Notes under the pieces: model-generated
Told to the model about the DNA's origin: nothing
Databases searched by the model: none
What the model saw: the letters and a program-made list of their open reading frames with translations, nothing else
Shown here: piece by piece, positions 25,925-35,432 of the stretch
How positions within the stretch are numbered: the stretch's first letter is position 1
Layout: every line of letters starts with the position of its first letter
Made by a program: the position numbers and the translations under genes
Assembly (NCBI GenBank): GCA_016186045.1
Contig: JACPMJ010000001.1
Coordinates: forward strand, 1-37,221
Reading direction: 5' to 3'
DNA length: 37,221 bases
Source of the DNA: Candidatus Uhrbacteria bacterium
Lineage (GTDB): Bacteria; Patescibacteriota; Patescibacteriia; JACQRZ01

Positions 25925-28900
25925 ATGAAAGAAAAAAAACAGAGCAAAATGCCGCTTGACCTGGTGGGACATGTCATTCCGCGAAATATCACGGAAGAGA
26001 TGCAAGATTCGTATCTTGACTATGCGATGTCCGTCATTATTTCCCGCGCATTACCCGATGTGCGCGACGGGCTTAAGCCGGTTCAACGCAGAATTCTCTA
26101 CGCGATGGGAGATATCGGCCTGCGCGCGAACGCAAAATTCAGAAAATCCGCGACAGTGGTCGGTGAGGTACTTGGGAAATACCATCCGCATGGAGACGCG
26201 TCGGTGTATGACACGATGGTTCGTATGGCGCAGGATTTTTCCATGCGCTATCAGCTGGTACACGGCCAAGGAAATTTTGGGTGTTTTACGAAAGATACTC
26301 TCGTACAATTGACCGATGGACGCACTCTTTCTTTTGAAGAACTTGTGAAAGAACATATAGCAGGAAAAAGAAATTATACCTATACTGTCAATCGGGCAGG
26401 ACTTATCGCTATTGCTGAAATAGAGCATCCACGTAAAACAAAGCAACATGTGGAACTTGTCCGTGTTTCGCTTGATAATGGAGAATCAGTCAGATGTACT
26501 CCAGATCATCTGTTTATGATGCGAAATGGAAGCTATAAAAAAGCCTGTGAACTCCAACAAGGAGAGTCGCTGATGCCTCTTTATCAAAAATTTTCAACAC
26601 AAGAAGATCGTCTCAATAGAGCGGGATATGCATTGGTCTATGAACAAAAAACAAGGACGTGGGTACCTGCTCATCATTTGGCTGATAATTATAATTTAAC
26701 TAAAGGAATCTATAAAAAAACCGCTGGACGCGTCCGACATCATATTGATTTTAATAAACTGAATAATAACCCCTCTAACATTCAGAGGGTCAGCTGGGAA
26801 GAACATTTTACGATTCATGCTCAACACGCGTCAGAACAGCATACACACAAAGAGTATCGTGAAAAAATTACAGAAGGTAGGATAAAATTTTGGTCACAAA
26901 CAGAGAATCGAAAAGAATATGCCTCTCGAATGTCAAAACGAAATAAAAAGAACTGGCAAGATCCTGTATACAGGGAAAAAATGAAAGTATTTTTGAGTAA
27001 AGTAAACAAAGAATATCTCAAAACACATCCGGAGAAACTTAAAGAAATAGCTCATAGAGCTTCTCGAACAATGAAGAAACTCTGGGAAAATCCTGTGTAT
27101 AGAAAAATTTTTCATGAAAAAATAGGTGCATCAAATAAACGACGGCTGACAAATAACACCGGAAAAATAAAATTTTTACACGTATGTCAAGAAATAATAA
27201 AAAAACAACATTCTCTCAATAAAGAAACGTATGATCAAGATAGGAATATTGTATACCCATATGGAGGGTCGCCAATGTGGGATACCGCTTTTGAAAAATA
27301 TTACGAAAACAATATAGCGCTTCTTCATAATGAGATTCACTACAACCATAAGGTCGTACGCGTCGAATGGCTTCATAAAAAAGAAGATGTGTATGATCTT
27401 ACGATCGCCGGCAGTCATAACTTCGCGCTTGCCTGCGGAGTGTTTGTTCATAATTCAATGGACGGGGACTCGGCGGCGGCTATGCGGTATTGTGTCACTG
27501 CTGATACACGCATCATCACCGAACGCGGCTTAGAATCAATCAGTACGCTCTCAAAAAATGAAGATACAGATATTAAAGTTCTTTCAAAGGATGGCGCCAT
27601 TCATCAGGCATCAAAATGGTTTGACTCGGGAATCCATCCAACAATAAAAATAACGACACATAAAGGATACACTCTGCAAGGTTCGTACAATCATCCTATT
27701 CTTACGTGGAACAACCAAGAAAAAGGATCGCCAAAATTTATATGGAAAACACTTCAAGAATTAACTCAGGAAGATGTCGCGGTCTTGGATAGATCAACAC
27801 ATTTTTGGCCTCAAGCCGAACTCAACATCAAAAAACAGTATCCGAAATTAAAAAATAAAAAAACAGAACAAAAGATCCTTCCAAAAACATGCACGGCAGA
27901 TCTCGCTTTTCTCCTTGGATGCATTTGTTCTGAGGGAACTCTCGGAAAGTATCGCCAGAAAAAAATTGAATTTTGTAATACCGACCAAGAATTCATTCGG
28001 GTCTTTGAGGAAAAATGGATGCGAACATTTCCTGATACTCGTCTTCATCGTTTCGAACGTAAGCCATCATCCTACGGCAGACAAAACTATACTCGCCTTG
28101 AAGTACATTCACAGTATGTTATTTCTTTTTTGGAAAATCTCGGTCTTCAGTTTGCAAAATCAGGAGATCGCCGCGTTCCAGAAGTGATTTTTTTATCTCC
28201 CAAGGATGTCGTCTCCGCTTTCTTGCAAGCATACGCGGAAGGAGATGGCTCTGTGAGTTCGAGCGGGAAAATGAACGAATTAAGTTACATTTCGAAAAGT
28301 GAGAAGATGCTTTCGGATATCCAAATACTTCTTCTCCGATATGGAATAGACACGTTCAAGCGATATGATCGTCATAGATCAATCTCTAAACTCTACCTGA
28401 GAGGATACGACAATTATATTCGTTTTCGTGAACATATCTATTTTTTTTCAATCCGAAAAAAACGTGCTTTAGATTCTATCATTGATAGTATTTCACGTCC
28501 ATCATCACTAAAAGATTTTATTCCCTATCTTAGCGAAAGTATTCGAAATGTCGCGACTCATACAACAGTCCTCCCAGAATCACAGACCCGCTATACAGTT
28601 CTTATTGAGAATTTATTGAAAAACAGATATCTTTTTGACTCTATCGCCTGTATAGAGCACATGAGTGAAGAACGAGTATACTCACTTAAAGTTGAGAGTG
28701 AGTGTCATTCTTTTGTCGGAAATGGCTTTATCAATCACAATACTGAGGCAAAACTTCGAAAGATTACAGAAGAGATGCTGGGGGATATAGAAAAAAACAC
28801 CGTCAATTTTACCCCGAATTATGATGGAACGCATAAAGAGCCTACGGTCCTTCCCGCACGTATTCCAAATCTTCTCTTAAACGGAACCGTGGGTATCGCG

Positions 28901-30829
28901 GTAGGTATGGCGACCACTATTCCGCCGCATAATTTGACAGAGGTGTGCGACGCGCTCATGCATGTGTTGGAGTGTCCGGATTGTTCCATTGAAGATCTTA
29001 TGGGCTTCATCAAGGGGCCGGACTTTCCTACCGGAGGCATTATCTATGATGTCAAAGCCATCAAACAGGCATACATCACCGGTCGCGGAGGCGTCGTCAT
29101 ACGCGCGCGCACGGATATTAGTGAGAGTAAGTCAGGCACATATCAGATCATCGTAACGGAGGTTCCCTATCAAGTAAACAAAGCGACCGTACTCGAAAAA
29201 ATCGCAGATCTTGTGCGCGAGAAAAAAATCGAAGGCATTCGAGATCTGCGCGATGAGTCAAACAAAGAGGGCGTGCGCATGGTTATAGAGCTGAAAAAAG
29301 ACGCCTATCCGAAAAAAGTATTGAATCAACTTTTCAAATTCACCCAACTGCAAGATACGTTTCACTTTAATGTAGTAGCACTGGTGGATGGTATTCAGCC
29401 GCGTACCTTAAGTCTGAAATCCGTCCTTGAAGAATTCCTCAAATTCAGAAAAGAAGTGGTCACGCGGCGCACGCAATATGATCTTGATAAGACAAAGGAT
29501 CGCGTCCATATCTTACTGGGACTGAAAATCGCAATTGACAATATCGACGCGGTCATCAAGACCATTAAGCAGTCCGCGGATAAAGATGAGGCGAAAACAA
29601 ATCTCATGAAAAAGTTTAAGTTGAGCGAACGACAGGCGCTCGCCATTTTGGAGATGAAACTCTCGCAACTCGCAAATCTGGAACGCATGAAGATAGAACA
29701 AGAGCTCAAAGAAAAACGTGTACTCATCGCGGAACTGGAGGCGATCTTGGCATCGCCTAAAAAACTGAAGGCGGTTATCAAAAAAGAAATAGAAGAAATA
29801 CGCGAGACCTATACGGATGAACGGCGCACGCAGATTATCAAAGGAGCGGTAGGCGAAATCAGCCAGGAAGATCTGATCCCAAATGAATCAACGGTTGTCA
29901 TGATTACTGGAGATGGCTATATCAAGCGCCTTCCGCCGGATACTTTCAAGCTTCAGGCGCGTGGCGGCAAGGGAGTTATCGGCCTTACGACAAAAGAAGA
30001 GGATACGGTGGAGAAATTATTCAGCTGTATGACGCATAATGACCTTCTCTTTTTCACGACGCGCGGAAGAGTATTCCAGCTCAAAGCATATGATGTACCC
30101 GTCGCCTCCCGCACCTCAAAAGGACAGGCGATCGTGAACTTCCTCCAGCTTGGAAATGGGGAAAAAGTATCCGCGATTCTTTCTTTGGCGGAACTTGCGG
30201 AACAAAAATATCTCACCATGGTCACACGATACGGACTCATAAAAAAGACCGAGCTTTCTGACTTCGCAAATGTCAGAAAATCCGGCCTTATCGCCATAAA
30301 ACTCAAAGATGATGATATTTTGGAGTGGGTGAAGCCGACGACCGGAAAAAATGAGATCTCTCTCGTCACGGCAAACGGTCAGTCTATCCGATTCAAAGAA
30401 GAACAGGTGCGCGCCATGGGCAGGACGGCGGCAGGCGTACACGGCGCGCGCGTGAAAAAAGGTGATATTCTTGTAAGTATGGATGTCATAGCGCCGCTTG
30501 CCAAAGACGCGCATGTCCTTATCGTGACCGAAAATGGTTTTGGTAAACTTTCCACTCTGAAGGCATATAAAGTGCAAGGCAGAGGCGGATCCGGCATCAA
30601 AACGGCAAAAATCACCGCAAAGACAGGGAAAATCGTGATGGCGGGCGTACTCAATCCAAAAGCGCCAGTGGAAGGCACGAGTGGGGATCTGCTCATCATG
30701 TCCGAAAAGGGACAGGTGATTCGTATTAGCATCAAGAGCGTGCCGATACTCGGACGAGATACCCAAGGAGTCCGTCTCATGCGCTTCAAAGAAACCGGAG
30801 ACAAGATCGCCTCTATTACAGTGGTGTAA
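25925..30829 (+). CDS. gyrA: DNA gyrase subunit A containing two inteins
   Basis: Exteins ALPDVRDGLKPVQRRILYAM..HPHGDASVYDTMVRMAQDFSMRY..GQGNFG / SMDGDSAAAMRY / TEAKLRKITEEML..NYDGT, plus C-terminal GyrA beta-propeller repeats. Confidence 0.96.
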   Translation: MKEKKQSKMPLDLVGHVIPRNITEEMQDSYLDYAMSVIISRALPDVRDGLKPVQRRILYAMGDIGLRANAKFRKSATVVGEVLGKYHPHGDASVYDTMVRMAQDFSMRYQLVHGQGNFGCFTKDTLVQLTDGRTLSFEELVKEHIAGKRNYTYTVNRAGLIAIAEIEHPRKTKQHVELVRVSLDNGESVRCTPDHLFMMRNGSYKKACELQQGESLMPLYQKFSTQEDRLNRAGYALVYEQKTRTWVPAHHLADNYNLTKGIYKKTAGRVRHHIDFNKLNNNPSNIQRVSWEEHFTIHAQHASEQHTHKEYREKITEGRIKFWSQTENRKEYASRMSKRNKKNWQDPVYREKMKVFLSKVNKEYLKTHPEKLKEIAHRASRTMKKLWENPVYRKIFHEKIGASNKRRLTNNTGKIKFLHVCQEIIKKQHSLNKETYDQDRNIVYPYGGSPMWDTAFEKYYENNIALLHNEIHYNHKVVRVEWLHKKEDVYDLTIAGSHNFALACGVFVHNSMDGDSAAAMRYCVTADTRIITERGLESISTLSKNEDTDIKVLSKDGAIHQASKWFDSGIHPTIKITTHKGYTLQGSYNHPILTWNNQEKGSPKFIWKTLQELTQEDVAVLDRSTHFWPQAELNIKKQYPKLKNKKTEQKILPKTCTADLAFLLGCICSEGTLGKYRQKKIEFCNTDQEFIRVFEEKWMRTFPDTRLHRFERKPSSYGRQNYTRLEVHSQYVISFLENLGLQFAKSGDRRVPEVIFLSPKDVVSAFLQAYAEGDGSVSSSGKMNELSYISKSEKMLSDIQILLLRYGIDTFKRYDRHRSISKLYLRGYDNYIRFREHIYFFSIRKKRALDSIIDSISRPSSLKDFIPYLSESIRNVATHTTVLPESQTRYTVLIENLLKNRYLFDSIACIEHMSEERVYSLKVESECHSFVGNGFINHNTEAKLRKITEEMLGDIEKNTVNFTPNYDGTHKEPTVLPARIPNLLLNGTVGIAVGMATTIPPHNLTEVCDALMHVLECPDCSIEDLMGFIKGPDFPTGGIIYDVKAIKQAYITGRGGVVIRARTDISESKSGTYQIIVTEVPYQVNKATVLEKIADLVREKKIEGIRDLRDESNKEGVRMVIELKKDAYPKKVLNQLFKFTQLQDTFHFNVVALVDGIQPRTLSLKSVLEEFLKFRKEVVTRRTQYDLDKTKDRVHILLGLKIAIDNIDAVIKTIKQSADKDEAKTNLMKKFKLSERQALAILEMKLSQLANLERMKIEQELKEKRVLIAELEAILASPKKLKAVIKKEIEEIRETYTDERRTQIIKGAVGEISQEDLIPNESTVVMITGDGYIKRLPPDTFKLQARGGKGVIGLTTKEEDTVEKLFSCMTHNDLLFFTTRGRVFQLKAYDVPVASRTSKGQAIVNFLQLGNGEKVSAILSLAELAEQKYLTMVTRYGLIKKTELSDFANVRKSGLIAIKLKDDDILEWVKPTTGKNEISLVTANGQSIRFKEEQVRAMGRTAAGVHGARVKKGDILVSMDVIAPLAKDAHVLIVTENGFGKLSTLKAYKVQGRGGSGIKTAKITAKTGKIVMAGVLNPKAPVEGTSGDLLIMSEKGQVIRISIKSVPILGRDTQGVRLMRFKETGDKIASITVV
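26282..27454 (+). other. Intein 1 in GyrA (391 aa) with HNH/NUMOD3-like endonuclease region
   Basis: Starts C(FTKDTLVQLTDGRTLSFEEL), block B CTPDHLFM, ends VYDLTIAGSHNFALACGVFVHN|S. Endonuclease-like VRHHIDFNKLNNNPSNIQRVSWEEHFTIH and repeats WQDPVYREK / WENPVYRKI. Confidence 0.93.
27491..28741 (+). other. Intein 2 in GyrA (417 aa) with LAGLIDADG endonuclease
   Basis: Starts C(VTADTRIITERGLESI), block B GSYNHPIL, ends VYSLKVESECHSFVGNGFINHN|T. LAGLIDADG motifs LLGCICSEGT and FLQAYAEGDG. Confidence 0.95.
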
Positions 30830-30919
30830 AAGCTCCCCCTTGCCAAAATACCGAAATCATGATAGTATCATACGAGAGCAGTGAAGAATATCATATATAT
30901 CATTATTGAGTACTTTTGT

Positions 30920-31144
30920 ATGGCATTATCGGGAAAACGGTTATCCAGATCCTCAAAACGTCGCAGAGCATCGCATTTTGCACTAAAAAAGAAGTCTTTT
31001 ATCTCATGCGTAAAGTGTAAAAAGATGATTCTTCCCCACCGCGCGTGTGCCTATTGCGGAAATTATAAAGAACGTTTAGTCATTATTGTCAAAAATCCAA
31101 AACTGAAAAAAACAACTCCTGTCGCCGAAGAAAAACAGAACTAA
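30920..31144 (+). CDS. rpmF: 50S ribosomal protein L32
   Basis: MALSGKRLSRSSKRRRASHFALKKKSFISCVKCKKMILPHRACAYCGNYKERLVI; zinc-ribbon CxxC..CxxC. Confidence 0.88.
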   Translation: MALSGKRLSRSSKRRRASHFALKKKSFISCVKCKKMILPHRACAYCGNYKERLVIIVKNPKLKKTTPVAEEKQN

Positions 31145-31198
31145 CGTCGTGTTCTTTGAGCTCTTTTTTCACATCCATTACCAACATTTCATCAACGT

Positions 31199-31741
31199 AT
31201 GTCCAACCGCTTCCTTTCACGGACACTTGCAGTTCAAACGCTCTATGAGTGGGACTTCAAGGGAAAAAATGCGGACGATATCTCCGGCATGCTTGATTAT
31301 AATTTTATTGAATTTGCCCCTGATTTTTCCGATGACGGATTTGCGAAGCATCTTGTAGATGGTATTTTGGCCCATCAAAAGGACATAGACGCGTACATAG
31401 AAAAATTCGCACCGGAGTGGCCGCTCGCACAAATCACGGTCGTGGACAGAAACATTCTGCGTATCGGTATTTATGAAATAGTCTATGACTTGGATATTCC
31501 CGCGCGCGTGGCTATCAATGAGGCGATTGAGCTTGCCAAAACATATGGAGGTATTTCCTCGTCAAAGTTTGTGAATGGCGTGTTAGGGTCTATTTATAAA
31601 AAAATCCTCCCAGAAATCAAAGAAAAAGAGGAGCGTCTCCAAAAAATTCAAGAAGAGAAAAAACAAAAACGGGAAAAGGAAAAGGCGGAAAAGGAACAAC
31701 GAAAAAAAGAGAAAGAACAGGCGGAACAGACGGCCGCCTAA
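31199..31741 (+). CDS. nusB: Transcription antitermination factor NusB with a K/E-rich C-terminal tail
   Basis: [65 protein letters not shown]. Confidence 0.93.
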   Translation: MSNRFLSRTLAVQTLYEWDFKGKNADDISGMLDYNFIEFAPDFSDDGFAKHLVDGILAHQKDIDAYIEKFAPEWPLAQITVVDRNILRIGIYEIVYDLDIPARVAINEAIELAKTYGGISSSKFVNGVLGSIYKKILPEIKEKEERLQKIQEEKKQKREKEKAEKEQRKKEKEQAEQTAA

Positions 31742-31759
31742 CACTGGATCCCGGGGGCA

Positions 31760-31885
31760 TCAGACTGTCTAAAAACTGTCATTCCGAGCGGTCAGCGAGG
31801 AATCCCGACGTTAAAAACATTATACCAACGGGATCCTTCACGGAGTTTATCCCAGACTGCGATCTGGGGTTCAGGATGACAACAT
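31760..31885. repeat. REP-like repeat related to 9893-10022
   Basis: cagactgtctaaaaactgtcattccgagcggtcagcgaggaatcccgac ... gttcaggatgacaac. Confidence 0.6.
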
Positions 31886-32606
31886 GAAACATAGTATGAG
31901 TGAACACGAAGAAAAAAACTTTTCAGCATTTCAAAAAAAAATCGGCATTACCTTCAAAAATCAGAATCTGCTTCGCCAAGCAATGGTGCATCGTTCGTAT
32001 CTGAATGAAAACCCCAGCTTTGAACTGGGACACAACGAACGGCTTGAATATCTGGGTGACGCGGTGCTTGAGCTGGTGGTCACAGATTATCTCTATATGA
32101 CCTTTCCAGAGGCAACAGAGGGAGATATGACGAACTGGCGCGCGAGCTTAGTAAACAGCAAGATGCTTTCTGATATCGCAAAGCCGCTCGACATTGATCC
32201 ACTCCTGTACTTGAGCCGCGGAGAGTCAAAGGATGCAGATGGAAAGGCGCGGCAATATATCCTCACGAACGCGCTTGAGGCGACTATTGGCGCCATCTAT
32301 CTTGATCGCGGCTATACCTACGCGGAAAAGTTTATCAAAAAATATATCGTCCCACATCTGACCACTATCATAGAAAAGCGGCTTGATGTGGATCCAAAGA
32401 GCAGATTTCAGGAGCTCGCGCAGGAAAAAATAAAAATTACACCGCATTACGAGGTATTGGAAGAAAGCGGCCCTGACCATGCAAAAAAATTTGTTATTGG
32501 CATATTTTTGGGTAAAGAACGTATTGCCACCGGAGAAGGCACTAGTAAGCAAGAGGCGCAGGTAGATGCGGCGCAAAACGCGCTTGTCGCAAAGGGATGG
32601 ACGTAG
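31884..32606 (+). CDS. rnc: Ribonuclease III
   Basis: HNERLEYLGDAVLELVVTDYLY, ALEATIGAIYLDRGY, dsRBD ATGEGTSKQEAQVDAAQNAL. The first ATG at 31884 is followed by the in-frame MSEHEEKN alternative. Confidence 0.95.
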   Translation: MKHSMSEHEEKNFSAFQKKIGITFKNQNLLRQAMVHRSYLNENPSFELGHNERLEYLGDAVLELVVTDYLYMTFPEATEGDMTNWRASLVNSKMLSDIAKPLDIDPLLYLSRGESKDADGKARQYILTNALEATIGAIYLDRGYTYAEKFIKKYIVPHLTTIIEKRLDVDPKSRFQELAQEKIKITPHYEVLEESGPDHAKKFVIGIFLGKERIATGEGTSKQEAQVDAAQNALVAKGWT

Positions 32607-32607
32607 C

Positions 32608-32642
32608 AGTACTCAGTACAAAGTTGTCAGTTCACAGTATAT
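32608..32642. repeat. Heptad short tandem repeat
   Basis: agtactc agtacaa agttgtc agttcac agtatat, 7-nt period, right after the rnc stop. Confidence 0.65.
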
Positions 32643-32661
32643 TCAAAATAAGAACACACAC

Positions 32662-32865
32662 TTAGTAAAGACAAAGGGAAAGATTATTTTTTTTGTTTTT
32701 TACGAAATGAGAATTATATCTATAAGTATTTTTGTAGTCTATTCAAACTGTCTGACAAATTGACGAAGTCAGTTTGGAGTTTTTGAATAGGCGTAAACAA
32801 AAATACCATAGATATTTCTCATGGAGTACGTAACAAAAAAATAATCTTTCCCTTTGGTTTTACTA
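32662..32865. repeat. Long imperfect inverted repeat (MITE-like or structured RNA)
   Basis: Left arm tagtaaagacaaagggaaagattattttttttg...atgagaattatatctataagtatttttgt..tctattcaaa. The right arm is its near reverse complement (tttgaatagg..acaaaaataccatagatatttctcat..caaaaaaataatctttccctttggttttacta). Confidence 0.8.
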
Positions 32866-32897
32866 CAAAAACCTCTGACATTACAGAGGTTTTTGTT
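32866..32897. terminator. Hairpin terminator
   Basis: caaaaacctctgacattacagaggtttttgttttt. Confidence 0.7.
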
Positions 32898-33399
32898 TTT
32901 GTTGATCTATGACCTTCATGACAGTGTTTGCAATGCCGTTTGGATCTGGGACATTTTCAAATACAAATCGCTCTTGTTCTCCGGCAGTCTGGATATACAC
33001 ATTGCCAAAGTCAAATATGGTCTGGAAAAATCCCTTTACCTCCGCTGTCACATCTTGAATGCGTCCGATCTCCTGCTTAGCAACGGTCCGGGAAAAAAGC
33101 GATGTCTGCTTCACGTCGACGACATGTTTTTCCGTGACAATCCACCGATCAAGAAAATACATAAAAAAACTGAATAAAAGGAAGAGCAAGGCATACAAAT
33201 AATAGAGACTTATTGCCAGTACGATAGCAAGGCCGATAATGTTTTCCCGAGGAATTTCAATTTTTATGCCGAAAAAAAATGCGATACCCAGAAGGATAAG
33301 CGGCGCACAAAGGAGCACAAAGCAGAAAAAACTGTCAATGAAGAAAACAAGCGGATGCTTGCGAACTTTGAGAATAACTTTTTCTCCAAAAAATATCAT
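32881..33399 (-). CDS. Bacterial PH-domain membrane protein
   Basis: Two TMs followed by DRWIVTEKHVVDVKQTSLFSRTVAKQEIGRIQDVTAEVKGFFQTIFDFGNVYIQTAG. Confidence 0.8.
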   Translation of the reverse strand: MIFFGEKVILKVRKHPLVFFIDSFFCFVLLCAPLILLGIAFFFGIKIEIPRENIIGLAIVLAISLYYLYALLFLLFSFFMYFLDRWIVTEKHVVDVKQTSLFSRTVAKQEIGRIQDVTAEVKGFFQTIFDFGNVYIQTAGEQERFVFENVPDPNGIANTVMKVIDQQKQKPL

Positions 33400-33632
33400 A
33401 AAGACGCTTGAAAGAAATACAGCAGACTTGTCCAGTCCACTTCAAGGCGACTGACAAGGTTCATGGTCACGAGAAGCGCTCCCGCACTCATGAGTAAATA
33501 GAGGATGGAGGCGATCCATGTCAGGAGGGAAAATCCTTGGTACCGCATCATCATAAAGAGTGTCATCATACTCAAAAACGCCCATACTGCGAGCAAAAGA
33601 AGATAAATACTGACTGCGATGACAAATTCCAT
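33396..33632 (-). CDS. Small membrane protein
   Basis: 78 aa, TM-rich; overlaps the PH-domain gene start by 4 nt. Confidence 0.6.
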   Translation of the reverse strand: MEFVIAVSIYLLLLAVWAFLSMMTLFMMMRYQGFSLLTWIASILYLLMSAGALLVTMNLVSRLEVDWTSLLYFFQASL

Positions 33633-33644
33633 AAGCCGTATGTG

Positions 33645-35423
33645 CTACATTTTTTCCAATGTCTCAACGCCAAGAAGAGTGAGTCCTCTTTTCAGTATAT
33701 CCGCAATATGCCGCAAAAGCAAAATACGGTTTGCGCGTTCATGGGGCGCGGCGCCCAGTACCGCAACCGCATGGTAATATTCGTTGACTGCTTTTGCAAG
33801 GCCGTAGACATACTTTGCGACAATCGAAGGGTCATAGGCGCGCGCCGCTGACTCCACGATCCGAGAAAACTGCGTCAAAATCAAGAGAATTTGTTTTTCC
33901 CTTGTCCATGCGTATGGCGAATGTACGTGCGGCTTTTTTGTGGCGGCATATTTTCGTAAAATACTTTTTACGCGCGCATATGTGTACTGAATATACGGTC
34001 CGGTTCGTCCGGTAAATGATATCGACTCTTCGGGGTTGAAAATCATATCGGACTTTGCGCCAACTTCCGCAAGATAAAACTTCACCGCCGCAAGCGCAAT
34101 GCGCGTCGCACGATCTTGCGCCTCTTTGGTAGAAATTTTTTCTCCTCTATTTTTTACCTCTTTATGTGCAAGAGCTTCAAGCGTATCGAGAAGCACATCC
34201 GCATCCACCTTCGTCCCCTCGCGAGATTTCATCTTTCCATTCGGCAGACATACCATGCCGTAGCTTACATGGTGCAGATTTTTTGCCCACGGATATCCGA
34301 GTATTTCAAGAACTGCAAAAAGTTGCTTCATGTACAAATCTTGTTCCGATCCTATCACATATGCGGAGCGCGATGCGTGAAAATCTTTTGTTTTTTGGAC
34401 AGCAAGATACACATCCTGCGTAATATATAGTGACGTCCCATCTTTGCGCAAAAGAATTTTGTTGGGAAGATTATATGAGCTAAGATCCGCATACACCGCA
34501 CCAGTCTCATCTTTTTTAAACAATCCCTTGCGTAAACCTTTGATGATTATATCCTTTCCTTTTGTATAAAAATCACTTTCAAAATACACCTTATCAAAAT
34601 GTACTCCGAGCCGTTTGTATGTCTGCTTGAGTCCTGCAAGCGTCCACGTATTCATTTTTTTCCACAGCGCTCGCGTGGCGTGGTCATTTTTTTCCCATTT
34701 TTGCAGGCACTCTTGCGCGGCGTTCTGCATATCTTCGCTTTCTTCAGCCATTTGGCTAAACAGCACATAATAATCCCCCACGAAATGATCGCCTTTTTTA
34801 CCACTTTGCATCGGCGTCTCCCATTTCTTTTGCGACGCGTATTTTTTACTTTGTTTTTTTTCATACGCGACCATGGACTTACAGATGTGAATACCCCTGT
34901 CATTCACGAGTGAGGCACGTATCACACGATATCCCACCGTTTCAAATATGTTCGCGAGACTTTCGCCAAGCACCGCATTGCGCGTATGGCCAAGATGTAG
35001 GGGCTTATTGGTGTTTGGCGAGACGTATTCTATGACAATAGTCTCTTTTTTCTTCTGTCCGACTAATATGAACGAAGGCGGTGCAGAGAAAAGAATACCG
35101 GCAACATACGCAGGACGAAAAAAGATATTAAGATACGGACCTAAAGCACGTACCTGCTCTATACACTCATTTGTCGCACATGCGGATTCTAATTTCTGCG
35201 CGATCTCAATAGGTGATTGTTTGAGCTGTTTTGCAAGGAAAAAGCAGGGTAGTGCGCAATCGCCCATTTCCGGAAGAGGCGGAATTTCCAAAAGTTCCTG
35301 CTGGATGGGAATGTCCTGGTCATAGTGCGCGCGAATCGCCTCGTGAAGCTCACAAGCTACTTCACGCATCAGGATATCGTATGGATCTCCTTGTCTCCTT
35401 TTTGGTTGAGTATGTTTTTTCAT
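33645..35423 (-). CDS. argS: Arginyl-tRNA synthetase
   Basis: YVSPNTNKPLHLGHTRNAVLGESLANI; SFTGRTGPYIQYTYARVKSIL; C-terminal DALR-type domain. Confidence 0.95.
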   Translation of the reverse strand: MKKHTQPKRRQGDPYDILMREVACELHEAIRAHYDQDIPIQQELLEIPPLPEMGDCALPCFFLAKQLKQSPIEIAQKLESACATNECIEQVRALGPYLNIFFRPAYVAGILFSAPPSFILVGQKKKETIVIEYVSPNTNKPLHLGHTRNAVLGESLANIFETVGYRVIRASLVNDRGIHICKSMVAYEKKQSKKYASQKKWETPMQSGKKGDHFVGDYYVLFSQMAEESEDMQNAAQECLQKWEKNDHATRALWKKMNTWTLAGLKQTYKRLGVHFDKVYFESDFYTKGKDIIIKGLRKGLFKKDETGAVYADLSSYNLPNKILLRKDGTSLYITQDVYLAVQKTKDFHASRSAYVIGSEQDLYMKQLFAVLEILGYPWAKNLHHVSYGMVCLPNGKMKSREGTKVDADVLLDTLEALAHKEVKNRGEKISTKEAQDRATRIALAAVKFYLAEVGAKSDMIFNPEESISFTGRTGPYIQYTYARVKSILRKYAATKKPHVHSPYAWTREKQILLILTQFSRIVESAARAYDPSIVAKYVYGLAKAVNEYYHAVAVLGAAPHERANRILLLRHIADILKRGLTLLGVETLEKM

Positions 35424-35432
35424 ACGCGAGGT

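Noticed and set aside
30116-30766. 216-aa minus-strand ORF
   Set aside because: Antisense to the GyrA C-terminal domain; no recognisable motif.
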